A stretch of DNA of 64,000 bases, taken from the NCBI GenBank assembly GCA_964013575.1, contig CAXGWP010000005.1, forward strand, positions 22,500 through 86,499, read 5' to 3'. The DNA comes from BJGV01 sp964013575 (GTDB lineage: Bacteria > Pseudomonadota > Gammaproteobacteria > Burkholderiales > Nitrosomonadaceae). The translations under genes and the position numbers were made by a program. Shown in pieces: positions 54,855 through 63,684 of the stretch (its first letter is position 1; the number at the start of each line of letters is the position of its first letter). The notes below the pieces were generated by a model. The model had not been told where the DNA came from, searched no databases, and was given only the letters and a program-made list of their open reading frames with translations.

Positions 54855-55547
54855 ATGGAAAAATTTTCAGAATCTATTATCCATATTAAACACCTTTCAA
54901 AATCCTATCGCCGAGGTGAACAGATTGTGCCTGTATTAACAGATATCACTTTTGATATTCCTACAGGAGAATTCGTTGCCCTAATGGGGCCCTCAGGCTC
55001 TGGTAAAAGCACTTTACTTAATTTAATTGCGGGAATTGATACTCCTGATAGCGGAATACTAGAGGTAGGGGGGGAGAATATTACCCTTTTATCTGAAAGA
55101 GAACTGGCTGATTGGAGAGCTGCCAATGTCGGTTTTATTTTCCAGTTCTATAATTTAATGCCGGTATTAACAGCATTTGAGAATGTTGAACTTCCATTAT
55201 TATTAACACGACTTTCATTTAAAGATCGGCAAGAACGTGTAGAATTAGCTCTAGAAATGGTTGGACTCTCCGATCGAATGGAGCATTATCCTTCTGAACT
55301 ATCTGGTGGACAACAACAACGTGTTGCAATTGCTCGTTCCTTTATTTCTGATCCAGTAATATTAGTTGCAGATGAGCCTACAGGCGACTTAGACCGAAAA
55401 TCAGCAGAAGAGATTCTCGCTATACTTGATCGTCTAAATAAAGAGATGGAAAAAACTATTATCATGGTTACACACGACCCCCATGCAGCACAAACCGCTC
55501 ATCTGACTCGACACTTGGAGAAAGGAGAACTAGATGTTAGAAATTAG
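54855..55547 (+). CDS. ABC transporter ATPase, LolD/MacB type
   Basis: 230 residues, a single nucleotide-binding domain. Walker A is GPSGSGKST (45-53), the Q-loop region is FIFQFYNLMPVLTAFENVELPL near 95-116, the signature is LSGGQQQR (149-156), Walker B is ILVADEPTGDLD (169-180), and the H-loop is MVTHDPHAA near 200. The sequence around the Q-loop is the MacB/LolD pattern used with FtsX-type permeases. It starts 16 bases after the adaptor gene and acts with the two permeases downstream. Confidence 0.93.
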   Translation: MEKFSESIIHIKHLSKSYRRGEQIVPVLTDITFDIPTGEFVALMGPSGSGKSTLLNLIAGIDTPDSGILEVGGENITLLSERELADWRAANVGFIFQFYNLMPVLTAFENVELPLLLTRLSFKDRQERVELALEMVGLSDRMEHYPSELSGGQQQRVAIARSFISDPVILVADEPTGDLDRKSAEEILAILDRLNKEMEKTIIMVTHDPHAAQTAHLTRHLEKGELDVRN

Positions 55548-55606
55548 TTCATATAAGTAGAAATAATTACTCTATTTATTTTTTCTTTGTATATACGCCA
55601 CAAGAA

Positions 55607-56773
55607 ATGCACTTCCTAAAACTTATTCTCCGTAATACTTTACGCCATAAATTACGAACTGGCTTAACTATTCTTGGCATTATAGTAGCAATAGTAGCTT
55701 TTGGGCTATTACGTACAGTAGTAGACGCATGGTACTCAGGTGCTGAGGGTTCCTCAGAAACACGATTAATTACACGTAATGCTATCTCACTAGTATTTCA
55801 TTTGCCGATAAAATATCAAGACAAAATAAAAAAAATCCAAGGGGTTGCAGAGGTTACTCATGCCAGCTGGTTTGGAGGAATATATATAACTGAAAAAAAT
55901 TTCTTTCCACAATTTGCAATTGATTCAAAAACTTATTTTAATGTGTACTCTGAATATATTATTCCACCAAAAGATCTAACCGCTTTTATAAACGATCAAA
56001 AAGGTTGTGTAATAGGTCGTAAGATTGCAGACATATATAATTTAAAAGTAGGCGATACCTTGCCTATACGAGGAACAATTTATCCAGGTATATGGAAATT
56101 TACTATACGTGCTATATATGATGGTATTGAAACAAAAACTGATACCTCTCAATTTTTCTTTCACTGGAATTATCTAAATGAGTCAAAAAAAAGAGTAATA
56201 GCGCGTTCAGCTAATACTACTGATTGGGTAGGTGTATACGCTATTAATATCTCAGAACCAAATAGAGCATCTGAAATATCAAATGAGATTGATAAGCTAT
56301 TTAAAGATTCACTTGCAGAAACTCACACAGAAACAGAAAAAGCTTTTCAACTAGGATTTGTTTCTATGACTGAAGCAATAGTGGTGGCAATTCGAATTGT
56401 TTCATATCTAGTCATTTTAATAATCCTTGCTGTCATGGCTAATACTATGGCAATGACAGCACGCGAGAGAACAAGTGAATATGCCACTTTAAAAGCATTG
56501 GGTTTTAGTCATGGTTTTATCGCAGGATTAATTTATGGAGAATCTCTAGTCATCGCATCCTTAGGTACATTAATTGGTATTTTATTAACTTTTCCAGTGG
56601 CCTCTATGTTTAATGCAAAGGTTGGAACACTTTTTCCCGTATTTGGAGTATCACTGGAAACAATTTATATGCAAATTATTGCTGCAATCTTAATAGGAAT
56701 ATCAGCAGCATTTTTACCAGCATCACGCTCTGCACAAGCTTCAATTGTAGAAGGATTAAGAAATATAGGATAA
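55607..56773 (+). CDS. FtsX-type ABC permease, first
   Basis: 388 residues. One membrane helix near 10-31 (NTLRHKLRTGLTILGII), a large extracytoplasmic domain of about 220 residues, then three helices near 262-385 with the FtsX signature around MTARERTSEYATLKALGFS (about 283-301). The start of the periplasmic domain resembles MacB_PCD. It forms the membrane part together with the next gene, probably as a heterodimer. The gap of 59 bases from the ATPase gene is the largest in the set. Confidence 0.9.
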   Translation: MHFLKLILRNTLRHKLRTGLTILGIIVAIVAFGLLRTVVDAWYSGAEGSSETRLITRNAISLVFHLPIKYQDKIKKIQGVAEVTHASWFGGIYITEKNFFPQFAIDSKTYFNVYSEYIIPPKDLTAFINDQKGCVIGRKIADIYNLKVGDTLPIRGTIYPGIWKFTIRAIYDGIETKTDTSQFFFHWNYLNESKKRVIARSANTTDWVGVYAINISEPNRASEISNEIDKLFKDSLAETHTETEKAFQLGFVSMTEAIVVAIRIVSYLVILIILAVMANTMAMTARERTSEYATLKALGFSHGFIAGLIYGESLVIASLGTLIGILLTFPVASMFNAKVGTLFPVFGVSLETIYMQIIAAILIGISAAFLPASRSAQASIVEGLRNIG

Positions 56774-56792
56774 AAAATAATGAACAAAAAAT

Positions 56793-57959
56793 ATGACCAT
56801 ACCATTCTCATACATAATTCGTAACTTAATAACTCGTAAACTTACCACACTGCTTACAGCTGGTGGGATGGCGCTTGTGGTATTTGTGTTTGCAACAGTA
56901 TTAATGCTAGAAGAAGGCCTTAAAAAGACCTTAGTAGAAACAGGCTCCCCCGATAATGTCGTAGTTACAAGAAGATCTGCTGAAACTGAGATTCAGAGTA
57001 TCATAAACCGTGATCAAGCAGCTATTGTTGAGAGCCAACCAGAAGTTGCATATGGAAACAACAACATACGATTAGCATCAAAAGAATCTGTTGTGTTAAT
57101 CTCTCTAACTCGCCGGGAATCAAATAAATCCTCAAATGTATTAATCCGGGGGATTGAACAAACTGGGGCTCTGCTACGCCCACAAGTTAAAATTATTAAT
57201 GGGCGCATGTTTAAGCCAGGGTTATCAGAAATAATTGCAGGTAAAAGCATTGCGGAAAGATACAATGGTGCAGGAATCGGTGAAAAATTATATTTTGGAA
57301 AACGCGAGTGGACAGTAGTTGGTATTTTTGATGCGAATAAAACAGGTTTTGATTCAGAGATCTGGGGTGATGCAGATCAATTAATGCAAGCATTTCGTAG
57401 GCCTGTATACTCTTCAATTATACTAAAACTAAATGATCCAAAAAATTTTCCAGATATTAAAGCACGTATTGAAGAAGACCCTAGGCTAACCCTTGGTGCA
57501 AAAAAAGAAAGTATTTTCTATGCCGAACAATCACAAGTACTATCGAATTTTATTCGTTATCTAGGGGTGGCATTATCAGGATTTTTTTCTGTTGGCGCTA
57601 TTATAGGAGCAATGATCACTATGTATGCATCAGTTGCTAACCGTATTATGGAAATTGGAACACTGCGTGCACTTGGATTTCGTAGAAATAATATCCTATC
57701 TGCTTTCCTAACAGAATCATTAATTCTTGGGGCAATAGGCGGAATAATTGGCCTAATACTAGCATCATTCATGCAGTTCTTGACTATTTCAACAATGAAT
57801 TGGCAATCATTCTCTGAACTAGCTTTTGGCTTTACATTAAATTCTACAATAATAATAAAATCTTTTTTATTTGCATTAATTATGGGATTAATTGGGGGAT
57901 TCCTTCCTGCAGTAAAAGCTGCCCATATAAGCATTGTAGAATCTTTGAGAGCAGTATAA
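56793..57959 (+). CDS. FtsX-type ABC permease, second
   Basis: Also 388 residues, with the same layout: helix near 18-40, periplasmic domain, and three C-terminal helices near 268-385. The FtsX motif is SVANRIMEIGTLRALGFRRNN (about 270-290, cited here only by its start IMEIGTLRALGF). Equal length to the preceding gene points to an old duplication, but the two periplasmic domains look quite different in sequence. Two unequal permeases with one ATPase and one adaptor is a LolCDE-like stoichiometry joined to a MacA-like adaptor. Confidence 0.9.
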   Translation: MTIPFSYIIRNLITRKLTTLLTAGGMALVVFVFATVLMLEEGLKKTLVETGSPDNVVVTRRSAETEIQSIINRDQAAIVESQPEVAYGNNNIRLASKESVVLISLTRRESNKSSNVLIRGIEQTGALLRPQVKIINGRMFKPGLSEIIAGKSIAERYNGAGIGEKLYFGKREWTVVGIFDANKTGFDSEIWGDADQLMQAFRRPVYSSIILKLNDPKNFPDIKARIEEDPRLTLGAKKESIFYAEQSQVLSNFIRYLGVALSGFFSVGAIIGAMITMYASVANRIMEIGTLRALGFRRNNILSAFLTESLILGAIGGIIGLILASFMQFLTISTMNWQSFSELAFGFTLNSTIIIKSFLFALIMGLIGGFLPAVKAAHISIVESLRAV

Positions 57960-57988
57960 TTTAATATTAAAATTGTTTGCCTACTCGT

Positions 57989-58007
57989 AAAATACAACAA
58001 GTATTTT
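57989..58007 (+). terminator. Weak hairpin after the transporter genes
   Basis: A 7-base inverted repeat (AAAATAC and GTATTTT) with a 5-base loop, 30 bases past the second permease gene. The stem is AT-rich and followed by CTCCC rather than T, so termination here is doubtful. Confidence 0.3.
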
Positions 58008-58119
58008 CTCCCTGTTGGCATGAAGATACTTATTTAGACTATAATTACAATATCACATTTAAATTAACTGTTGATGATGTAAATTTACCTATCTATTTTG
58101 ATTCTTATGGAGATTATCT

Positions 58120-58359
58120 ATGAAAACATCTGCAATTTTTTATCATGCTGGTTGCCCTGTATGCATTGAAGCAGAACAGCAAATAGCTGAAGCCCTAGAT
58201 ACTAACCGCTATGATGTACAAATCGTACACTTAGGGGAGAAAAAAGAACAGATTGAAACAGCTGAAGCTGCTGGAGTTAAATCAGTTCCAGCAATAGTAA
58301 TAGACGGCGCTCCTTTCCATATAAACTTTGGCGCCCCAATGTCGGCACTAAAAAGCTAG
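58120..58359 (+). CDS. Small thioredoxin/glutaredoxin-fold protein
   Basis: 79 residues, a minimal thioredoxin fold. The redox motif is CPVC in YHAGCPVCIEAEQQ (about 8-21), and the cis-proline loop is VKSVPAIVIDG near 54-64. No signal peptide, so probably cytoplasmic. Such proteins reduce disulfides or pass thiols; the partner is not known. TATGGAG lies about 10 bases before the ATG. It stands between the transporter set and a strong hairpin at 58415. Confidence 0.85.
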   Translation: MKTSAIFYHAGCPVCIEAEQQIAEALDTNRYDVQIVHLGEKKEQIETAEAAGVKSVPAIVIDGAPFHINFGAPMSALKS

Positions 58360-58414
58360 GAAATAAGCAAACAACTATATGCTTACCTTTCTTCTTAAGA
58401 AATAAAAAAGTCTC

Positions 58415-58443
58415 ATTCCGTGCCCTAACAAGAGGCACGGAAT
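58415..58443. terminator. Strong GC-containing hairpin after the small redox gene
   Basis: A perfect 10-base inverted repeat (ATTCCGTGCC and GGCACGGAAT) with a 9-base loop. It is the most stable stem of this region, 55 bases after the redox gene stop. On the plus strand no T-run follows; on the minus strand GAGAC and six T follow. As a plus-strand terminator it would need a partner such as Rho, or act as an mRNA 3' barrier. Confidence 0.55.
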
Positions 58444-58528
58444 ATCTACACAACAGAATTTGCATAAATTTAATACCATATTCATAAACTATCATTTTAC
58501 ATTTCGTACTCATCTGCAGGAGAATATT

Positions 58529-58891
58529 ATGCACAGCAAAACTTATATCGCTTTGAACTCTATTTTTATAGTGGCATTAAGTTTCACCTCTATTAGTTCT
58601 GCATCTGATATAACTTCTGTGTCGAAACCTACCAACATAGATAGGACCATGCTTGCCTATGCTGATCTAGCAGAAGCTGACAAATCAAAGGGAGCAAAAG
58701 CAAGTGGTGGTGGATATGGATTATCTTTAATGGACAAAAATAAAGATGCCAAGGTCAGCAAGGAAGAATTCTTAAAGTATAATGAAACTATCTTTGATAA
58801 AGTAGATGCCAATGGTGATGGGTCTGTTGACAAAGAAGAAGCCGATAACTATGTATCAAAAAACAGGCCAAAACCAAGCTCAGGTCATTAA
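58529..58891 (+). CDS. Secreted EF-hand calcium-binding protein
   Basis: 120 residues from the ATG at 58529, which has AGGAGA six bases upstream; the frame is open further up to 58460 but without a ribosome site. A signal peptide covers about residues 1-26 (ending SISSAS). Two EF-hand loops are seen: DKNKDAKVSKEE (69-80) and DANGDGSVDKEE (93-104). The second is a textbook calcium loop; the first has Ala and Val at less usual places but keeps D-x-N-x-D and the final Glu. Periplasmic or secreted calcium binding is inferred; partner unknown. Confidence 0.85.
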   Translation: MHSKTYIALNSIFIVALSFTSISSASDITSVSKPTNIDRTMLAYADLAEADKSKGAKASGGGYGLSLMDKNKDAKVSKEEFLKYNETIFDKVDANGDGSVDKEEADNYVSKNRPKPSSGH

Positions 58892-59119
58892 TGACCATAC
58901 TAAGCCATAAATAACCTTTTATTTAATTAAAGCTATTTAATGAAAATATTTACTATTTAAACTCTAATAAACATAACTATTATCATCCCCTCCTTCCACT
59001 AACTTACCTTATTCTAGATCAAGTTGCAGTCATTCATATTTACTTTTCAAATATTATTATAAAAACACTTGCATTTTTTTTTTAACTAACTAGAATTATA
59101 AAAACGACTAAAATTATTA

Positions 59120-59137
59120 AACTAACTACAGTTAGTT
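59120..59137. promoter_or_regulatory. 18-base palindrome upstream of nrdA, possible second regulator site
   Basis: AACTAACT-AC-AGTTAGTT, perfect apart from the two central bases. Its centre is 34 bases before that of the NrdR-like box. NrdR sites normally come in pairs about three helical turns apart, so the spacing is close, but the sequence fits the NrdR consensus poorly. It may belong to another regulator. Confidence 0.4.
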
Positions 59138-59153
59138 CTAGTTGTCCTAATTA

Positions 59154-59171
59154 ACCACTATATATAGTGGT
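59154..59171. promoter_or_regulatory. NrdR-box-like operator of nrdAB
   Basis: ACCACTATATATAGTGGT is a perfect 18-base palindrome. Its core CACTATATATAGTG agrees with the known NrdR box, ACACWATATATWGTGT, at 14 of 16 positions. NrdR represses ribonucleotide reductase genes when dATP is high. It lies 87 bases before the nrdA start. nrdR itself is not in the window. Confidence 0.8.
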
Positions 59172-59257
59172 AACAAAACCAAAGAACGATCAATTAAATT
59201 AGTGGGAAATCGCAATTTTCCTATATAAAAATAATAGAATAGGGGAGGTAATCAAAC

Positions 59258-62122
59258 ATGCAGTTTGCGACAGAGAGCACCAGCTCCACAACAGCATCTA
59301 GTTACAGCCCATCACCTAACTCTCCTTACCAAGACTCAAATTACTCTCAATATAAAATTATTCGGCGTAATGGCGCAGTAGTTCCATTTATGCCAAACAA
59401 AATATCGATTGCACTGACTAAAGCATTTATTGCTGTTAATGCTGGCCAGAATACTGTATCTGCTAGTGTACGAGAAACTGTACTTCACCTAACAGGCAAT
59501 GTAATTAGCGCACTAATACGTCACCATCCTGTAAGTGGTACTTTTCATATAGAGGATATTCAAGACCAAGTAGAGCTTGCTCTAATGCGTTCTGGCGAAC
59601 ATGATGTAGCGCGCGCATATGTGCTTTACCGTGAAGACCGAGCTCGGGAACGAGAAAAACAAAAAAATAATATTGAAACAGACACATCAACAAATACTCT
59701 AAATGTGCTAGAAAATGGTAACAAAACCCCATTAAATAAGAAATTATTGCTGGCATTAATTGATTCTGCATGCATAGGTTTAGGAGATAAAGTAAATAGT
59801 GAATTAGTATTAAATTCTTCACTAAAAGATCTGTATGATGGTGTTCCTATAGAAGAGGTAAGAAAATCAATCATCCTTTCTGCAAGAGCCCTAATTGAAA
59901 AAGAACCAGCCTACCGCTATGTTACTGCACGGCTATTGTTACATAATATTCGCCTAGAAGTATTAGGAGAAGAAGTAACTCAACATGAAATGACATCACG
60001 TTATTCTGATTATTTTCCTAATTTTATTAAACATGGAATTGATTCAGAATTACTAGATAAACGTCTAGCCAAGTTTGATATTGCTCGCTTAGCAAAAGCA
60101 CTTGATGCCTCCTGTGATCTTAAGTTTGATTATCTTGGACTACAAACTTTATATGATCGCTATTTTTTACATGTACAAGATAAACGTATTGAACTACCAC
60201 AAGCATTTTTTATGCGAGTAGCAATGGGCCTTTCTATTAATGAAGATGACCGTGAAGCAAGAGCTATAGAATTTTATAAAACTCTATCAAATTTTAATTT
60301 TATGAGCTCCACACCAACTTTATTTAATTCTGGCACCTGTCGCTCTCAATTATCTTCATGCTATTTATCAACAGTACCAGATCATCTTAAAGGAATCTTT
60401 GAATCAATTAAAGAAAATGCCTTACTTGCTAAGTATGCTGGGGGATTAGGAAATGATTGGACTTCCGTACGAGGAATGGGTTCATATATCAAGGGGACCA
60501 ACGGAAAATCACAAGGCGTTGTGCCATTTCTAAAAGTAGTTTCTGATACTGCAGTAGCAGTAAATCAAGGTGGTAAACGCAAAGGAGCCGTTTGCTCATA
60601 TTTAGAAGCATGGCATCTAGATATAGAAGAGTTTCTTGAATTACGTAAAAATACTGGTGATGATCGTCGACGGGCTCATGACATGAATACCGCAAATTGG
60701 ATTCCAGATTTATTTATGAAGCGAGTAATAGAGAATGATGAGTGGACCTTATTCTCACCTTCAGATGTACCAGATCTTCATGAAAAATTTGGGAAAGAAT
60801 TTGAAAAATCCTATATTACTTATGAAAATAAAATTAAAAATGGTAAGTTTGCTGGCTTATATAAAAAAATATCTGCAACGCAGTTATGGCGAAAAATACT
60901 TAGTATGTTATTCGAAACTGGACATCCATGGATTACTTTTAAAGACCCATGTAATATTCGCTCACCTCAGAATCATATAGGTATTGTACATAGCTCTAAC
61001 CTGTGCACTGAAATTACTTTAAATACAAGTGATCAAGAAATAGCTGTATGTAATTTAGGCTCTATAAATTTAGTAGCACATATCAAAGATGGAAAATTAA
61101 ATATGCATAAGCTTCAAAAAACTATCCGCACAGCAATGCATATGCTAGATAATGTTATTGATATAAATTTTTACCCTGTAGAAAAAGCACGAAACTCTAA
61201 TCTTAGGCACCGCCCAGTAGGATTAGGTGTCATGGGCTTCCAAGACTGCCTACACATGTTACGTATCCCTTATGCCTCTGAAGAAGCAGTAGAATTTGCT
61301 GATCGCTCTATGGAAGCAATAGCTTATTATGCCTACTGGACTTCTACTGAAATAGCTGAGAAACGTGGGCCATATACTTCATATAAAGGAAGTCTATGGG
61401 ATCAAGGTGTCCTACCACAGGACTCCCTTAATATCTTAAAAGAGGAACGTGGGGGATATGTAGAAATAAACAGCACGTCTACGTTAGAATGGGATAAATT
61501 ACGAGAACGTATAAAAAAATATGGCATGCGAAACTCCAATTGTTTGGCTATTGCGCCAACTGCAACGATTTCTAATATTATTGGTGTATCTGCCAGCATT
61601 GAACCTACTTACCAGAATCTCTATGTAAAATCTAATTTATCAGGAGAATTTACCATCGCTAATGAAGCTTTAGTAGAAGACTTAAAAAAACTGGGGCTCT
61701 GGGACGAAGTAATGATTGCTGATCTTAAATATTTTGATGGCTCATTAAGCAAAATAGACCGGATACCAGAGAATATCCGCAAACTTTATGCTACTGCCTT
61801 TGAAATAGACCCGCAGTGGCTAATTGAATCTGCAGCAAGAAGACAAAAATGGATAGATCAAGCTCAATCACTCAATATATATATGGCAGGAGTTTCAGGT
61901 AAAAAATTAGATGAGACTTATAAACTTGCGTGGATACGTGGACTAAAAACCACTTATTATCTTCGTACATTAGGTGCAACATCAACCGAGAAGTCTACAG
62001 TCAAAAAAGGGGTACTTAATGCAGTTCCAACAGATGGGGAGATAGCCGCCACAAATTTAGAGACAACAAAAGATATACAGTACTGTGCAATAGATGACCC
62101 TGAATGTGAATCTTGCCAGTGA
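59258..62122 (+). CDS. nrdA: Ribonucleoside-diphosphate reductase class Ia, alpha subunit
   Basis: Reduces ribonucleoside diphosphates to deoxy forms. 954 residues. After a Ser-rich leader of about 30 residues comes an ATP-cone (about 32-125, starting YKIIRRNGAVVPF), which gives dATP feedback control. The catalytic barrel has SSCYLSTVPDH (a redox cysteine), NLCTEITLNTS and IAVCNLGSINL (the radical cysteine with its Asn and Glu neighbours), and PTATISNIIGVSAS. The tail ends CESCQ, the C-x2-C pair that takes electrons from thioredoxin. nrdB follows. Confidence 0.97.
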   Translation: MQFATESTSSTTASSYSPSPNSPYQDSNYSQYKIIRRNGAVVPFMPNKISIALTKAFIAVNAGQNTVSASVRETVLHLTGNVISALIRHHPVSGTFHIEDIQDQVELALMRSGEHDVARAYVLYREDRAREREKQKNNIETDTSTNTLNVLENGNKTPLNKKLLLALIDSACIGLGDKVNSELVLNSSLKDLYDGVPIEEVRKSIILSARALIEKEPAYRYVTARLLLHNIRLEVLGEEVTQHEMTSRYSDYFPNFIKHGIDSELLDKRLAKFDIARLAKALDASCDLKFDYLGLQTLYDRYFLHVQDKRIELPQAFFMRVAMGLSINEDDREARAIEFYKTLSNFNFMSSTPTLFNSGTCRSQLSSCYLSTVPDHLKGIFESIKENALLAKYAGGLGNDWTSVRGMGSYIKGTNGKSQGVVPFLKVVSDTAVAVNQGGKRKGAVCSYLEAWHLDIEEFLELRKNTGDDRRRAHDMNTANWIPDLFMKRVIENDEWTLFSPSDVPDLHEKFGKEFEKSYITYENKIKNGKFAGLYKKISATQLWRKILSMLFETGHPWITFKDPCNIRSPQNHIGIVHSSNLCTEITLNTSDQEIAVCNLGSINLVAHIKDGKLNMHKLQKTIRTAMHMLDNVIDINFYPVEKARNSNLRHRPVGLGVMGFQDCLHMLRIPYASEEAVEFADRSMEAIAYYAYWTSTEIAEKRGPYTSYKGSLWDQGVLPQDSLNILKEERGGYVEINSTSTLEWDKLRERIKKYGMRNSNCLAIAPTATISNIIGVSASIEPTYQNLYVKSNLSGEFTIANEALVEDLKKLGLWDEVMIADLKYFDGSLSKIDRIPENIRKLYATAFEIDPQWLIESAARRQKWIDQAQSLNIYMAGVSGKKLDETYKLAWIRGLKTTYYLRTLGATSTEKSTVKKGVLNAVPTDGEIAATNLETTKDIQYCAIDDPECESCQ

Positions 62123-62144
62123 CACAAGAATAAGAGGAGAAAAT

Positions 62145-63317
62145 ATGCTGACATTTGAAAATGAAGAAACCCAATCTGAACATCTAATAAATGAAAAAAT
62201 ATTAAATAATGCACAAGCACGAACAGATTCTAATCTAAATTTACAAAATGATAATTCTATAGCTAGTACAAACAATGAAAAGTCTACTGATAACAATAAC
62301 AGACGTGTATCTGTAGAAGATAAAAAAATCATTAATTGTCAGTCAGATGTCAACCAACTCGTTCCATTTAAATACAAATGGGCCTGGGAAAAATACCTGG
62401 CAGCTTGTGCAAATCACTGGATGCCCCAAGAAATTAATATGAGCCGCGATATTTCACTATGGAAAGACCCTAATGGGTTAACTGAAGATGAGCGTCGGTT
62501 AGTTAAACGTAATCTTGGTTTTTTTGTTACTGCTGATTCACTAGCAGCTAATAATATTGTACTTGGAACTTACCGTCACATCACCAACCCAGAATGTCGT
62601 CAATATTTATTACGACAAGCCTTTGAAGAAGCAATTCATACGCATGCTTATCAGTATATTGTTGAGTCTCTTGGGTTAGATGAAGGTGAAATCTTCAATG
62701 CCTACCATGAAATAGAATCAATCCGCGATAAAGATGAATTTCTTATCCCGTTTATTGATACACTTACAAACCCACATTTTAAAACTGGAACACCAGAATC
62801 TGACCAGCAGCTATTAAAAAGTTTAATTGTATTTGCATGTATCATGGAAGGAATGTTCTTTTATGTGGGGTTTACACAAATTCTAGCATTAGGCAGACAA
62901 AACAAAATGACTGGATCAGCAGAACAATATCAATATATATTACGTGATGAATCTATGCACTGTAATTTTGGCATTGATGTAATTAATCAAATAAAGATGG
63001 AAAACCCACATCTTTGGACAAAAGAATTTCGTGCTGAAATTAATATGCTTATGAAAAAAGGGGTGGAACTAGAGTACCGTTATGCTGAAGATACTTTGCC
63101 ACGTGGTGTTCTAGGTATGAATGCGCCAATGTTTAAAGAGTGCCTACGCTATATTGCTAACCGCAGATGTCAACAAATTGGTCTAGACATTATTTATCAA
63201 GGAGCCAAGAATCCATTTCCATGGCTATCAGAAATGATTGATTTAAAAAAAGAGAAGAATTTTTTTGAGACTCGTGTAACTGAATATCAAACAGGTGGGG
63301 CACTAAATTGGGATTAA
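62145..63317 (+). CDS. nrdB: Ribonucleoside-diphosphate reductase class Ia, beta subunit
   Basis: Holds the di-iron tyrosyl radical. I choose the ATG at 62145 (390 residues), with AGAGGAG upstream; an earlier ATG at 62094 lies inside nrdA and lacks such a site. Iron ligands and radical site in order are Asp 131, Glu 162, His 165, Tyr 169 (in EEAIHTHAYQY), then the second half with RDESMHCNFG. The spacing D-31-E-3-H-4-Y equals that of Escherichia coli NrdB, so the tyrosyl radical type is supported. The first 60 residues are a polar, Asn/Ser/Glu-rich extension. Confidence 0.96.
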   Translation: MLTFENEETQSEHLINEKILNNAQARTDSNLNLQNDNSIASTNNEKSTDNNNRRVSVEDKKIINCQSDVNQLVPFKYKWAWEKYLAACANHWMPQEINMSRDISLWKDPNGLTEDERRLVKRNLGFFVTADSLAANNIVLGTYRHITNPECRQYLLRQAFEEAIHTHAYQYIVESLGLDEGEIFNAYHEIESIRDKDEFLIPFIDTLTNPHFKTGTPESDQQLLKSLIVFACIMEGMFFYVGFTQILALGRQNKMTGSAEQYQYILRDESMHCNFGIDVINQIKMENPHLWTKEFRAEINMLMKKGVELEYRYAEDTLPRGVLGMNAPMFKECLRYIANRRCQQIGLDIIYQGAKNPFPWLSEMIDLKKEKNFFETRVTEYQTGGALNWD

Positions 63318-63684
63318 ATTAAAGAATATTTATGTAAAATTGATCCACAAGAGCTTTATCATGATATGTTAAAGAAAATTATAAGCCACATCATATTATT
63401 ATAAGTAGTCCATATGGTTCGGTTAATATTAGAACATTAAAAATATTAAAATTTATGATCCAAAAGAGAAATGAGGTTATGTTAAGATAGCATTAATTTA
63501 GGATCTGACGTACGCTACGAATACCATGCTGCAAAGTATAAAAACTATGCTGCATAAAAAGAACTACCGCGCAATTTAGGAAAAAATATCTAATAACTAT
63601 TAGGTACATTATAATTGAGCATGTAGTAAGGGGTGGTAAAAGTAACGAGTAATAATCTTATCTAATTTTAATTTGGAGGTTGAA
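63318..63684. other. Region between nrdB and the H1-like gene
   Basis: 367 AT-rich bases without a gene. A direct repeat ATGCTGCA occurs near 63526 and 63547. No terminator with a clear stem and T-run is seen after nrdB. GGAGGT at 63675-63680 is the ribosome site of the next gene; its promoter should lie in this region. Confidence 0.45.

Larger units (their letters stand above)
58892..59257. other. Regulatory region upstream of nrdA
   Basis: 366 bases, AT-rich, no gene. It contains two palindromes described separately (59120-59137 and 59154-59171) and a run of ten T near 59076-59085. The nrdA ribosome site GGGGAGGT lies 7 bases before the ATG. The long leader fits a controlled ribonucleotide reductase promoter. 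Confidence 0.6.

Noticed and set aside
57557..58021. 154-codon minus-strand frame
   Set aside because: Antisense to the membrane region of the second FtsX permease; its composition mirrors the hydrophobic codons of that gene.
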